Assembly (NCBI GenBank): GCA_011391545.1
Contig: JAABQI010000067.1
Span: 1 to 32,266, forward strand
Reading direction: 5' to 3'
Length of the DNA: 32,266 nt
DNA from: Rhodoferax sp.
GTDB taxonomy: Bacteria; Pseudomonadota; Gammaproteobacteria; Burkholderiales; Burkholderiaceae_C
Shown: positions 14,392 to 21,870 of the stretch, piece by piece
How positions within the stretch are numbered: the first letter of the stretch is position 1
Layout: the number at the start of each line of letters is the position of its first letter
Notes under the pieces: model-generated
Database searches by the model: none
Told to the model about the DNA's origin: nothing
Seen by the model: the letters and a program-made list of their open reading frames with translations, nothing else
Made by a program: the position numbers and the translations under genes

Positions 14392-14434
14392 TTGGGGTCA
14401 GAGCACGTCGCTTCGCGAGTGGTCTGACCCCCAA
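14392..14434. repeat. REP-like imperfect palindrome between hoxF and coq7
   Basis: The arms TTGGGGTCAGA (14392-14402) and TCTGACCCCCAA (14423-14434) pair with one bulged base. Inside is a further stem, TCGC-TTC-GCGA. The GGGGTCAGA/TCTGACCCC ends recall REP-type repeats mobilised by IS200-like RAYT transposases in proteobacteria. No transposase is nearby, and no second copy is seen in this window. Confidence 0.6.
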
Positions 14435-14463
14435 AGGATCAACTCAGCAGAACTGGAATCAAC

Positions 14464-15084
14464 ATGATGGACCGATTTTTGAGCACCGTGGATGACGCCT
14501 TGCGCACCGTGTTCGCCCAGCACCGTGGCGCCCAGGCTTGTCCGACCGTGCCAGGCGACGCCACCGAGCTCTCGGAGCTGGACAAAAAAGAGGCCGGTGC
14601 GCTGATGCGCGTCAACCATGTGGGCGAGGTCTGCGCCCAGGCGCTTTACACCGCCCAGGCTTTTGCGACCAAGAATGAAGCGCTGCGGGCTTATTTTCAA
14701 AAGGCCAGTGCCGAGGAAACCAACCATCTGGCCTGGACCGAACAACGCCTGAAGGAGCTGGGCGACCGCCCGTCAATGCTCAACCCCCTGTGGTACGCCG
14801 GGGCCTTTGGCATTGGCTTGCTGGCCGGCAAGCTGGGAGACAAGGTGAGTCTGGGCTTTGTCGTGGAGACTGAAAACCAGGTGGAAGCGCATCTGGACAG
14901 CCACTTGAGCCGTCTGCCGAGTGGGGACCACGCCTCACGCGCCATCGTGGCGCAAATGAAGGATGACGAAGCGCGCCATGCGCAGGACGCCAAGGAACTC
15001 GGCGCGATTGATCTGCCTCCGCCGGTCAAAGGCCTGATGGCCGCTGCGGCCAAGGTCATGACCACGGTGGCGCACCGAATTTGA
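14464..15084 (+). CDS. coq7: 2-polyprenyl-3-methyl-6-methoxy-1,4-benzoquinone monooxygenase
   Basis: A 206-residue Coq7/CLK-1-type diiron hydroxylase of ubiquinone synthesis. It adds the last ring hydroxyl before the final methylation. The diiron ligands are visible in ferritin-like helices: E55 (NHVGEV), E85 and H88 (EETNH), E137 (ETENQ), and E169 and H172 (DDEARH). A hydrophobic stretch GAFGIGLLAGKLG (113-125) fits the membrane-facing helix. A second ATG follows directly at 14467, and the start is not marked by a clear ribosome-binding site. Its presence shows the organism makes ubiquinone by an oxygen-requiring route, so it respires oxygen at least part of the time. Confidence 0.93.
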   Translation: MMDRFLSTVDDALRTVFAQHRGAQACPTVPGDATELSELDKKEAGALMRVNHVGEVCAQALYTAQAFATKNEALRAYFQKASAEETNHLAWTEQRLKELGDRPSMLNPLWYAGAFGIGLLAGKLGDKVSLGFVVETENQVEAHLDSHLSRLPSGDHASRAIVAQMKDDEARHAQDAKELGAIDLPPPVKGLMAAAAKVMTTVAHRI

Positions 15085-15102
15085 TTAACGTGAAAGAACA
15101 TC

Positions 15103-15179
15103 GTCATTGCGAACGAAGTGAAGCAATCCATGCCTTTGGACTTCATGGATTGCCACGGTGCTGCGCACCTCGCAATGAC
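15103..15179. repeat. REP-like palindromic element, full copy
   Basis: The left half (15103-15132) begins GTCATTGCGA and ends GCAATCCATG. The right half returns from CATGGATTGC to TCGCAATGAC as its reverse complement. It fills the gap between the convergent ends of coq7 and the OsmC gene and could act as a bidirectional terminator. The left half matches the copy at 18270-18299 at 26 of 30 positions. Confidence 0.75.
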
Positions 15180-15185
15180 TGATCT

Positions 15186-15635
15186 CTAGGCCTCCAGCAC
15201 CTCGAAGCTGGTTGTAATTTCTGCGGTTTTTGCCAGCATGACGCTGGCCGAGCAGTATTTGTCGTGGCTCATGGCAATGGCCCGCTCGACGGCAGTGGCG
15301 GGCACGCCCTTGCCGGTCACGGTGAAGTGCATGTTGATTTTGGTGAACACCTTGGGGTCAACATCGGCGCGCTCGGCGTCGAGCTTGACGCTGCAGCCGC
15401 GCACGTCGTGGCGGCCGCGCTTGAGGATCAGCACCACGTCATAGGCGGTGCAGCCGCCAGCACCGGCGAGCAAGGTTTCCATCGGTCGCGGTGCCAGGTT
15501 CATGCCACCGTTTTCGGGCTTGACGGGGTCGGGCGCGCCGTCCATCACCAGCGTGTGGCCGCTGCCGGTTTCGGCCACAAAACCCATGCCCGAGCGCGTG
15601 CCCAAGGCGCCGGTCCAACTCACTGTGCATTCCAT
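15186..15635 (-). CDS. OsmC-family protein (YhfA-like)
   Basis: The ATG at 15633-15635 is preferred, with AAGGA a short distance upstream. This gives 149 residues, the usual OsmC size; longer in-frame starts add a tail that does not look conserved. The two family cysteines are C62 (GAGGCTAYDVV) and C128 (HDKYCSASVML), and R50 precedes the first. OsmC/Ohr proteins reduce organic hydroperoxides through such a Cys pair. The YhfA-like branch suggested by the overall pattern is less well studied, so the substrate is left open. It is cytoplasmic. The gene is convergent with coq7 and divergent from ilvA. Confidence 0.83.
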   Translation of the reverse strand: MECTVSWTGALGTRSGMGFVAETGSGHTLVMDGAPDPVKPENGGMNLAPRPMETLLAGAGGCTAYDVVLILKRGRHDVRGCSVKLDAERADVDPKVFTKINMHFTVTGKGVPATAVERAIAMSHDKYCSASVMLAKTAEITTSFEVLEA

Positions 15636-15725
15636 GTTCAGGTTTCCTTCAAGGTTCAAGAGCCGCGATTGTCGCTTTTTGCCGCCATTTTTTGCCGTGG
15701 GCGGGGCGCTTATCATCAGGACCCT

Positions 15726-17288
15726 ATGAAAACTCTCCCATTAAGCCCTGCCGACTACCTGATCAAGATCCTGACTGCCCGTGTCTATGACGTTGCCGTC
15801 GAGTCGGCGCTGGAGGTTGCGCCCTCACTGAGCGCGCGCCTGAACAACACCGTGCTGCTCAAGCGCGAAGACCAGCAGCCGGTGCACAGTTTCAAGCTGC
15901 GCGGCGCCTACAACAAGATGGCACATTTGAGCCCGGCGCAACTCAAAAAGGGTGTGATTTGCGCCTCGGCCGGCAACCACGCGCAGGGTGTGGCCCTGAG
16001 CGCGCAGCGCCTCGGTTGCCGCGCCGTGATCGTCATGCCGACCACCACGCCGATGCTCAAGGTCGATGCCGTGCGCGGATTTGGTGGCGAGGTGGTGCTG
16101 TTCGGCGACAGCTACTCCGACGCCCATGGCCACGCGGTGGCGCTGGAGAAGAAAGAAGGCCTGACCTTTGTCCATCCCTTTGACGACCCCGACGTGATCG
16201 CCGGCCAGGGCACCATTGCCATGGAAATGCTGCGCCAGCACCAGGGGCGCCTGGACGCCGTGTTTGTGGCGATTGGCGGCGGCGGCCTCATCAGCGGCGT
16301 GGCCAATTACATCAAGGCACTGCGCCCCGAGATCAAGGTGATCGGCGTGCAAATGAACGATTCGGACGCGATGACGCAGTCGGTGGCCGCCAGAGAGCGC
16401 GTGACGCTGACCGATGTCGGACTGTTCTCAGACGGCACGGCGGTGAAACTGGTGGGCGAAGAGACCTTTCGCATCGCCAGCAATCTGGTGGACGACTACA
16501 TGCTGGTCGATACCGACGCGGTGTGCGCGGCCATCAAGGACGTGTTTGCCGACACCCGCAGCATCGTCGAGCCCGCCGGTGCGCTGGCGGTGGCGGCGGT
16601 CAAGCAATACGTGGCCACGCACAAGAAAAAAGGCGAGACCTATGCCGCCATATTGTGCGGCGCCAACATGAACTTCGATCGCCTGCGCTTTGTTGCCGAG
16701 CGCGCCGAGGTGGGCGAGGAGCGCGAGGCGCTTTTTGCCGTCACCATTCCCGAGGAGCGCGGCAGCTTCCGGCGCTTTTGCGAGCTGATCGGCGACCTGC
16801 CCAGCTTTGGCGGGGCCAAAACGGCCAGGAACGTCACCGAATTCAATTACCGCATCAGCGATGCCAAAAAGGCCCATGTGTTTGTCGGCCTGACCACCGC
16901 CGCCAAGGGGGAGTCCGGCAAAATAGCGGCGCACCTCACCCGGCACCGCTTTGGCGCGGTCGACCTGACCCACGACGAGCTGGCCAAGGAGCACATCCGG
17001 CACATGGTCGGCGGTCATTCGACCTTGGCCCAGGAGGAGCGCCTGTTGCGCTTCGTGTTTCCAGAACGGCCCGGCGCGCTCCTGAAATTCCTGAGCCTGA
17101 TGCGCCCGGGCTGGAACATCAGCCTGTTCCATTACCGCAACCAGGGGGCCGATTACGGCCGCATTCTGGTGGGCCTGCAGGTGCCTGCCGCTGATGACAG
17201 CGAGTTTGCCGAGTTTCTGGCCACGCTGGGCTACCCCTATGTGGAAGAGACCGCCAACCCGGTGTACCGGATGTTTTTGCAGCAATGA
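15726..17288 (+). CDS. ilvA: Threonine ammonia-lyase (biosynthetic)
   Basis: The ATG at 15726 gives 520 residues, near the 514 of the E. coli enzyme. The catalytic PLP domain comes first, with Lys57 in HSFKLRGAYNK, the ASAGNHAQGVALSA loop, and the glycine-rich phosphate site AIGGGGLISGVANYI. Two ACT-like regulatory domains follow (EEREALFAVTIPEERGSFRR near residue 335, and EERLLRFVFPERPGALLKF near residue 435). They are the site of isoleucine inhibition in the biosynthetic form. The enzyme makes 2-oxobutanoate for isoleucine synthesis. It is divergent from the OsmC gene. Downstream is a half-copy of the REP-like element. Confidence 0.93.
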   Translation: MKTLPLSPADYLIKILTARVYDVAVESALEVAPSLSARLNNTVLLKREDQQPVHSFKLRGAYNKMAHLSPAQLKKGVICASAGNHAQGVALSAQRLGCRAVIVMPTTTPMLKVDAVRGFGGEVVLFGDSYSDAHGHAVALEKKEGLTFVHPFDDPDVIAGQGTIAMEMLRQHQGRLDAVFVAIGGGGLISGVANYIKALRPEIKVIGVQMNDSDAMTQSVAARERVTLTDVGLFSDGTAVKLVGEETFRIASNLVDDYMLVDTDAVCAAIKDVFADTRSIVEPAGALAVAAVKQYVATHKKKGETYAAILCGANMNFDRLRFVAERAEVGEEREALFAVTIPEERGSFRRFCELIGDLPSFGGAKTARNVTEFNYRISDAKKAHVFVGLTTAAKGESGKIAAHLTRHRFGAVDLTHDELAKEHIRHMVGGHSTLAQEERLLRFVFPERPGALLKFLSLMRPGWNISLFHYRNQGADYGRILVGLQVPAADDSEFAEFLATLGYPYVEETANPVYRMFLQQ

Positions 17289-17298
17289 CTTCCAGATA

Positions 17299-17328
17299 CA
17301 TGGATCGCCACGCTTCGCTCGCGATGAC
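17299..17328 (-). repeat. REP-like element, half copy
   Basis: On the - strand these 30 bases match 18270-18299 at 27 positions (start GTCATCGCGA, end GATCCATG). The second arm is missing. It fills most of the 55-base gap between ilvA and the 5'-nucleotidase gene. Confidence 0.65.
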
Positions 17329-17343
17329 GACTGGGGGGTCACG

Positions 17344-18255
17344 ATGGCCATGACGCTCGACGGCAAACTGGTGGTGGCAATCTCCAGCCGCGCGCTGTTC
17401 GATTTCGAGGAGGAAAACGAAGTCTTCGAGCAGGGCGACGACCGGGCCTACATGGCGCTGCAACTCGAGCGGCTGGACATTCCTGCCAAGCCCGGCGTGG
17501 CGTTTTCACTGGTGCAAAAACTGCTTGCGTTCAACCCGGCCCCGGACCAACCCCAGGATGCCAAGCCGGTCGAGGTGGTGGTGCTTTCGCGCAACGACCC
17601 GGTGTCGGGCATGCGGGTGTTCCGCTCGGCGCAGCATTACGGACTGGCCATCGAGCGCGGCAGCTTCACCCGCGGCGAGGCGCCCTGGCGCTACCTCAAG
17701 CCGCTGCGCGCCAACCTCTTCCTGAGCGCCCACCTGAGCGATGTGCGCGCCGCGCTGGCCGCGGGCGTGCCGGCGGCGCAGGTGTACCCGCGCTCGGTTC
17801 ACGCCAGCGACGTTCACCCCGTTGAAGTGCGCATTGCCTTTGACGGCGATGCGGTGCTGTTCAGCGACGAGGCCGAGCGGGTGTATCAAACGCAGGGCCT
17901 GCAGGCCTTTCAGCAGCACGAGATCGAAAAGGCGGCGCTGCCGCTGCCCGATGGCCCGTTCAAGCCCCTGCTGTTTGCCTTGCAGCGGCTGCAGCAGGCG
18001 GGCACCCCGACCATGCGCATCCGCACGGCGCTGGTCACCGCGCGCAGCGCGCCGGCGCACGAGCGCGCCATTCGCACCCTGATGAACTGGAACATCGAGG
18101 TCGATGAGGCGATGTTTCTGGGCGGCCTGGACAAGGGTGAGTTCTTGCGCGAGTTCGAGCCCGATTTTTTCTTTGACGACCAGACCGGCCACATCGAATC
18201 AGCCGCCCAGCATGTGCCCTCAGGCCATGTGGCCAGCGGCGTGCGCAACGGTTAA
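17344..18255 (+). CDS. 5'-nucleotidase (cytosolic NT5C1-like family)
   Basis: The ATG at 17344 gives 303 residues; longer in-frame starts run back into the repeat and ilvA. The start LVVAISSRALFDFEEEN carries the aspartate that opens the haloacid-dehalogenase-like fold. Other marks are VVVLSRNDPVSGMRVFRSA, the segment NLFLSAHLSDVRAALAAGVP and AFDGDAVLFSDEAERVY, and near the end FLGGLDKGEFLREFEPDFFFDD. This pattern fits the 5'-nucleotidase family that dephosphorylates nucleoside monophosphates. It is cytoplasmic. Substrate choice (AMP, IMP or others) is not visible. The gene ends before a full REP-like element. Confidence 0.85.
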   Translation: MAMTLDGKLVVAISSRALFDFEEENEVFEQGDDRAYMALQLERLDIPAKPGVAFSLVQKLLAFNPAPDQPQDAKPVEVVVLSRNDPVSGMRVFRSAQHYGLAIERGSFTRGEAPWRYLKPLRANLFLSAHLSDVRAALAAGVPAAQVYPRSVHASDVHPVEVRIAFDGDAVLFSDEAERVYQTQGLQAFQQHEIEKAALPLPDGPFKPLLFALQRLQQAGTPTMRIRTALVTARSAPAHERAIRTLMNWNIEVDEAMFLGGLDKGEFLREFEPDFFFDDQTGHIESAAQHVPSGHVASGVRNG

Positions 18256-18269
18256 CTTCAAAGAACATT

Positions 18270-18340
18270 GTCATTGCGAGCGAAGCGCGGCAATCCATGA
18301 GTTCCTGGATTGCCGCGTCGCTGACGCTCCTCGCAATGAC
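18270..18340. repeat. REP-like palindromic element, full copy
   Basis: The arms start GTCATTGCGAGCGAAGCG and end with CTCGCAATGAC, with inner GCAATCCA...TGGATTGC pairing. It lies between the converging ends of the 5'-nucleotidase and metallo-hydrolase genes, the same setting as the copy at 15103-15179. It may terminate transcription from both sides. Confidence 0.75.
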
Positions 18341-18348
18341 GGACAGTT

Positions 18349-19281
18349 TCAGTGCTTGGTGGCGGTGTTGTCGTTGTACAGGGTCTGCTGGTCGCGGCTG
18401 GCGGCGCCGCTGAGCACCAGCTCATCCAGCAAGGCCAGAACCCAGGTCTCGAAAAGTGGCTCGGCGGGTGCGCTCGACTTGAAAATCTGATGGAGCAGCG
18501 GGGTCGCTTGTGCCCATTGCAGCAAGTCGGCTTGCACGAAGCGCTGGACTTCGAGCAGTTTGAATTTGAGCAGTACTTTGGCCGCATAACGGCGGTGCTT
18601 TTGCGGCGCCTTGGCAAAGCTGTCGAGCCGCCGGCGCGCCCGCACCAGGGCCTCGGCCACATCGGTGAACGCAGCGCCATGGCCAGGAATGACGAGGGTC
18701 GGGGCCAGCGCCTCGATCACATCGAGGGTTTGCGCCACCTCGGTGAAGGCGTCGGCACCGTCGAGCTCCGGGAACACCACGCCAAAACCGTTTTCCCACA
18801 GCGCGTCGGCCGAGATCAGCAGGCGGCTTTGCGGCTCGAACAGGATCACCGAATGGGGGTCGTGCCCCGGCGCGGCGTGAATTTGCCAAAGCTGCTCGCC
18901 CAAGGCAATTTCCGTGTTTGGCTGCAGCGTGGCGCTGTAGCTGAAGGGCGGGCAGATTTGCCCGGTGGGCGCGTAGGACAGGGCGACGGGATCCCACGGC
19001 TGCACATGGCGCGCGTGCCCGGGCGGTATCCAGGTTTGCAGCTTTGGGTAGTGCGCCTGCAGTGCGGCGTTGCCGCCGCAGTGGTCGCTGTGCAGGTGGG
19101 TGTTGAGCAGCAGGTCGAGCGGCTGGCCCCGCAACGCGTTGGCCACCAGCGTCAGGGTCTGCCGGGTGTGCGTGGCATAGCCGCTGTCAATCAGCGCGCA
19201 GCCCCGCTGGCCGCGCATCAGGATGTTGTTGGAGGACAGCCAGCCGCGCTCGAACAGGGTGATGCCGTGGGGAAGTTGCAC
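18349..19281 (-). CDS. Metallo-beta-lactamase-fold hydrolase
   Basis: A protein of 310 residues starting at GTG (19279-19281), with AAAGG 5 nt upstream. The metal-binding motif is THLHSDHCGG (H62, H64, D66, H67), followed by AAPGHDPHSVILF, SADALWENGFG and VIPGHGAAF, which supply the later His and Asp ligands. The C-terminal ~90 residues are helical and resemble the winged-helix/LACTB2-like tail of some members. The family hydrolyses thioesters, lactones or phosphodiesters; nothing in the sequence decides which. No signal peptide is seen. It is 59 bases downstream of the FFLEELY gene and probably co-transcribed with it. Confidence 0.85.
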   Translation of the reverse strand: MQLPHGITLFERGWLSSNNILMRGQRGCALIDSGYATHTRQTLTLVANALRGQPLDLLLNTHLHSDHCGGNAALQAHYPKLQTWIPPGHARHVQPWDPVALSYAPTGQICPPFSYSATLQPNTEIALGEQLWQIHAAPGHDPHSVILFEPQSRLLISADALWENGFGVVFPELDGADAFTEVAQTLDVIEALAPTLVIPGHGAAFTDVAEALVRARRRLDSFAKAPQKHRRYAAKVLLKFKLLEVQRFVQADLLQWAQATPLLHQIFKSSAPAEPLFETWVLALLDELVLSGAASRDQQTLYNDNTATKH

Positions 19282-19340
19282 AAAAACCTTTGCCGGATGA
19301 AGGATGGACCGAAATGGCGGACGCGATGGCGCTGCCGACT

Positions 19341-20090
19341 TTAGCTGTTTTCAGCCGGCGCCAGACTCAGCGTCTGGGCCAGTTCAGTCATGCAAGCGAC
19401 AGCCGGCGCATCGAATAGCCGCGCAATCCAGGCCGATTCGCGTGTTTTGACGGTGTCCAGAAAACTGTTGACCGTTCCTTTGCTGCGTGCCAGGCCGGCA
19501 AAAGTGGTAAAGCCCAACTCGAGAAAATTCTGCAGCGAAGCCAGTCCTGCCATTCGGGCCGGTTTGCGCATCATTTTGAGCATCAAAAGCAGGCCCGGCT
19601 TGCGCGTCAGGTGCCCGAGTTCCTGGCCAATGCGCTGCACGGTGTCGAGCTGCCACAGCCTGTCTTCGCGGCGGCCGACGGCGCGCCAGGCCCGCACGTA
19701 GGCTTGCTCCCTGGGCAAGCCGGGTTGCAATGGCCAGTTCAGTGCCATGGCCAGGTCGAGTTCTTCGGTCAGCTGGTGCAACTCAGCCAGCGCCACGGCC
19801 GTGGCCACCACTTGCTGCGGAAATGTGCGCTGCAGAGCGCCCGCGATGCGGGCAAATTGGGCGTCGCGCTCGGCGTAGTTCTTGGCGCTGTAGAGCTCCT
19901 CGAGAAAGAACCTGGCGCATGCCGCATAGCTGGCCGAGTGCAAAAGGTCCTGATAAGTGCCGGCAAAACGTTGTGCCTGCAAATGCTTGACAATGTGGAG
20001 CGCTTGCGCCAACTCGGGTTGATCGACCACTTTTTGGCGCATGGCGACCACTTGGGCTATGGACTCCCGTATCTGGTTTGAAGCTTGCAT
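19341..20090 (-). CDS. Uncharacterised FFLEELY-motif protein
   Basis: A protein of 249 residues, mostly helical, without a signal peptide or membrane segment. It contains the string ARFFLEELYSAKNYAERDAQF near residues 60-80, shared by a family known only from proteobacterial genomes and sometimes named for FFLEELY. A second conserved-looking part is LLLMLKMMRKPARMAGLASLQNFLE near residue 172. No catalytic motif is recognised and no function is assigned. It lies upstream of the metallo-hydrolase gene on the same strand and is divergent from the GNAT gene. Confidence 0.75.
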   Translation of the reverse strand: MQASNQIRESIAQVVAMRQKVVDQPELAQALHIVKHLQAQRFAGTYQDLLHSASYAACARFFLEELYSAKNYAERDAQFARIAGALQRTFPQQVVATAVALAELHQLTEELDLAMALNWPLQPGLPREQAYVRAWRAVGRREDRLWQLDTVQRIGQELGHLTRKPGLLLMLKMMRKPARMAGLASLQNFLELGFTTFAGLARSKGTVNSFLDTVKTRESAWIARLFDAPAVACMTELAQTLSLAPAENS

Positions 20091-20196
20091 CGTGTCCCAA
20101 GTTTATCCAGGCAAACTGCGCTAAATCCAACAATTCAGAGGGAGTTATGCTTTCTAGAGGTCATTACCTAGGGAAAACCCTTATAGTCTGAGCGCC

Positions 20197-20910
20197 ATGT
20201 CCTATAACCTGCCCAACACCATGAATCCTGCTGCAAGCGATGACGCTGCAAGGCCGGAGGCTGCGCGGGCCAGTGCGGCCAGAAAACCCGATGTGATGGT
20301 GCCGATTCGCTCGCTGGGAGAAAACCACCGTGCGCGCATCGCCGGCCACCTCAAGGCCCTGGATGCCCACGACCGCTATTACCGTTTTGGGTTTTCAGCC
20401 AACGACGAGCAGATCGACCGTTATGTGAATGGCCTGAATTTCGAGCGCGACGAAATTTTTGGCATTTACAACCGGAATCTGGTGCTGATTGCCGTGGCGC
20501 ATCTGGCCTATGCCCCCGATACAGGTGCCAATGCGAGTGCCGAGTTTGGCGTTTCGGTGCTGCCGCAGGCGCGTGGCCGCCATTACGGCAGCCGCTTGTT
20601 CGAGCGCGCCGTGATGCACGCCCGTAACGTGGGCGTGAGCAAGCTGTACGTGCATGTGCTGAGCGAAAACACCGCCATGCTCAGAATTGCCAAAAACGCC
20701 GGCTCCACTTTTGTGCGCGATGGCGCCGAGACCGAAGGACATTTGGTGTTGCCGCCCGCCACCCTGAACACGCACCTGACCGAAATGGTCGAAGAGCAAC
20801 TGGCCCAGGTCAACTACCAGTTCAAGCTGCAAGCCAGGCAATTTCAAAACACGTTGACCAGCCTGCAAAACGTCTGGCGGGGTGGCAACGGGGCAGCGAA
20901 ACCCGACTGA
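20197..20910 (+). CDS. GNAT-family N-acetyltransferase
   Basis: A protein of 237 residues. The GNAT fold spans about residues 28-185: VMVPIRSLGENHRARIAGHL, the strand region NLVLIAVAHLAYAP, the acetyl-CoA loop VLPQARGRHYGSRLFERAV (Q-x-x-GRHYG type), and LYVHVLSENTAMLRIAKNAG. The C-terminal ~50 residues are helical and polar. The N-terminal ~25 residues are Ala-rich and may be disordered. An in-frame ATG at 20221 is an alternative start; neither has a strong ribosome-binding site. The substrate is unknown. Confidence 0.82.
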   Translation: MSYNLPNTMNPAASDDAARPEAARASAARKPDVMVPIRSLGENHRARIAGHLKALDAHDRYYRFGFSANDEQIDRYVNGLNFERDEIFGIYNRNLVLIAVAHLAYAPDTGANASAEFGVSVLPQARGRHYGSRLFERAVMHARNVGVSKLYVHVLSENTAMLRIAKNAGSTFVRDGAETEGHLVLPPATLNTHLTEMVEEQLAQVNYQFKLQARQFQNTLTSLQNVWRGGNGAAKPD

Positions 20911-21003
20911 CGGCAACGCCGCGCAGGGCGCTTGAGCGCGGCCCGTGCGTTATCCGCTATCCTAGAGGCTTGTTCAACAAATGCATGTCCTGCTAGATTG
21001 GCT

Positions 21004-21870
21004 GTGTCCGACCCTTACCCCACGCGCCCCGACCGGGAAGACAACCGAACTTTTCTGCAAAAAATTGCCGAGTTCATCCACCCCGGTCCGGATTCGACCG
21101 ACGAGTTGCTAGCAACCCTGGCAGAGGCCGAGCACAACCAGCTCATTGGGCCCGAGTCGCGCAAAATGCTCGAAGGCGTGATCCGCATGGCCGACATGAG
21201 CGCCGGCGACGTGATGGTGCCCACCACCCGCATGGAACTGGTCAACATCGATGACCCCTACGACACCATGATGCACGGGGTGATCGACACCGCGCACTCG
21301 CGCTTTCCGGTGTTCGAGGGGGAGCGCGAAAACATCATTGGCATCCTGATGGCCAAGGACCTGCTCAAGCTGCAGCGCGCGCCGGAACTCAACATTCGCG
21401 CACTGCTGCGCCCGGCCGTGTTTGTGCCCGAGAGCAAGGGGCTGAATGATTTGCTTCGCGATTTTCAAAGCAACCACAACCACCTGGCCATCGTCATCGA
21501 CGAGTTCGGCCGCGTGGCGGGGCTGGTCACCATCGAGGACGTGCTGGAAGAAATCGTGGGCGAGATCGAGGACGAATTCGACATTGACGACGACGAAGGC
21601 GACATTTTTGGCCTGCCAGACCGCAGCTACCGCGTCAGCGGCGACACCACCGTTGAGCGGGTCGAGTCGGCGTTTGGCGTCAAGCTCGACAGCAGCGACG
21701 CCGACGAAGACTTCGACACCATCGGCGGCCTGATCGCCCACGACATGGGCCATGTGCCCCGGCGCGGCGAGCATCATGTGAAATCAGGCCTGGACTTTGC
21801 AGTGATGCACACCAAAGGCGGAGCGGTGAAGTGGTTCAAGGTGTCGCCAGTGCCGAATGAGCCGACCTGA
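21004..21870 (+). CDS. corC: CorC/HlyC-family CBS-domain protein
   Basis: The GTG at 21004 is chosen because the protein then begins VSDPYPTRPD, like related proteins; an upstream start at 20932 adds residues without family likeness. The 288-residue protein lacks membrane segments. It has a CBS pair (roughly residues 60-190: GDVMVPTTRMELV; HSRFPVFEGERENIIGILMAKDLL; HLAIVIDEFGRVAGLVTIEDV), an acidic linker EIEDEFDIDDDEGD, and the C-terminal CorC_HlyC domain (YRVSGDTTVERV to GAVKWFKV). E. coli CorC is linked to Mg/Co efflux, though its exact job is debated. Its last 14 bases overlap lnt, a common neighbour. Confidence 0.88.
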   Translation: MSDPYPTRPDREDNRTFLQKIAEFIHPGPDSTDELLATLAEAEHNQLIGPESRKMLEGVIRMADMSAGDVMVPTTRMELVNIDDPYDTMMHGVIDTAHSRFPVFEGERENIIGILMAKDLLKLQRAPELNIRALLRPAVFVPESKGLNDLLRDFQSNHNHLAIVIDEFGRVAGLVTIEDVLEEIVGEIEDEFDIDDDEGDIFGLPDRSYRVSGDTTVERVESAFGVKLDSSDADEDFDTIGGLIAHDMGHVPRRGEHHVKSGLDFAVMHTKGGAVKWFKVSPVPNEPT

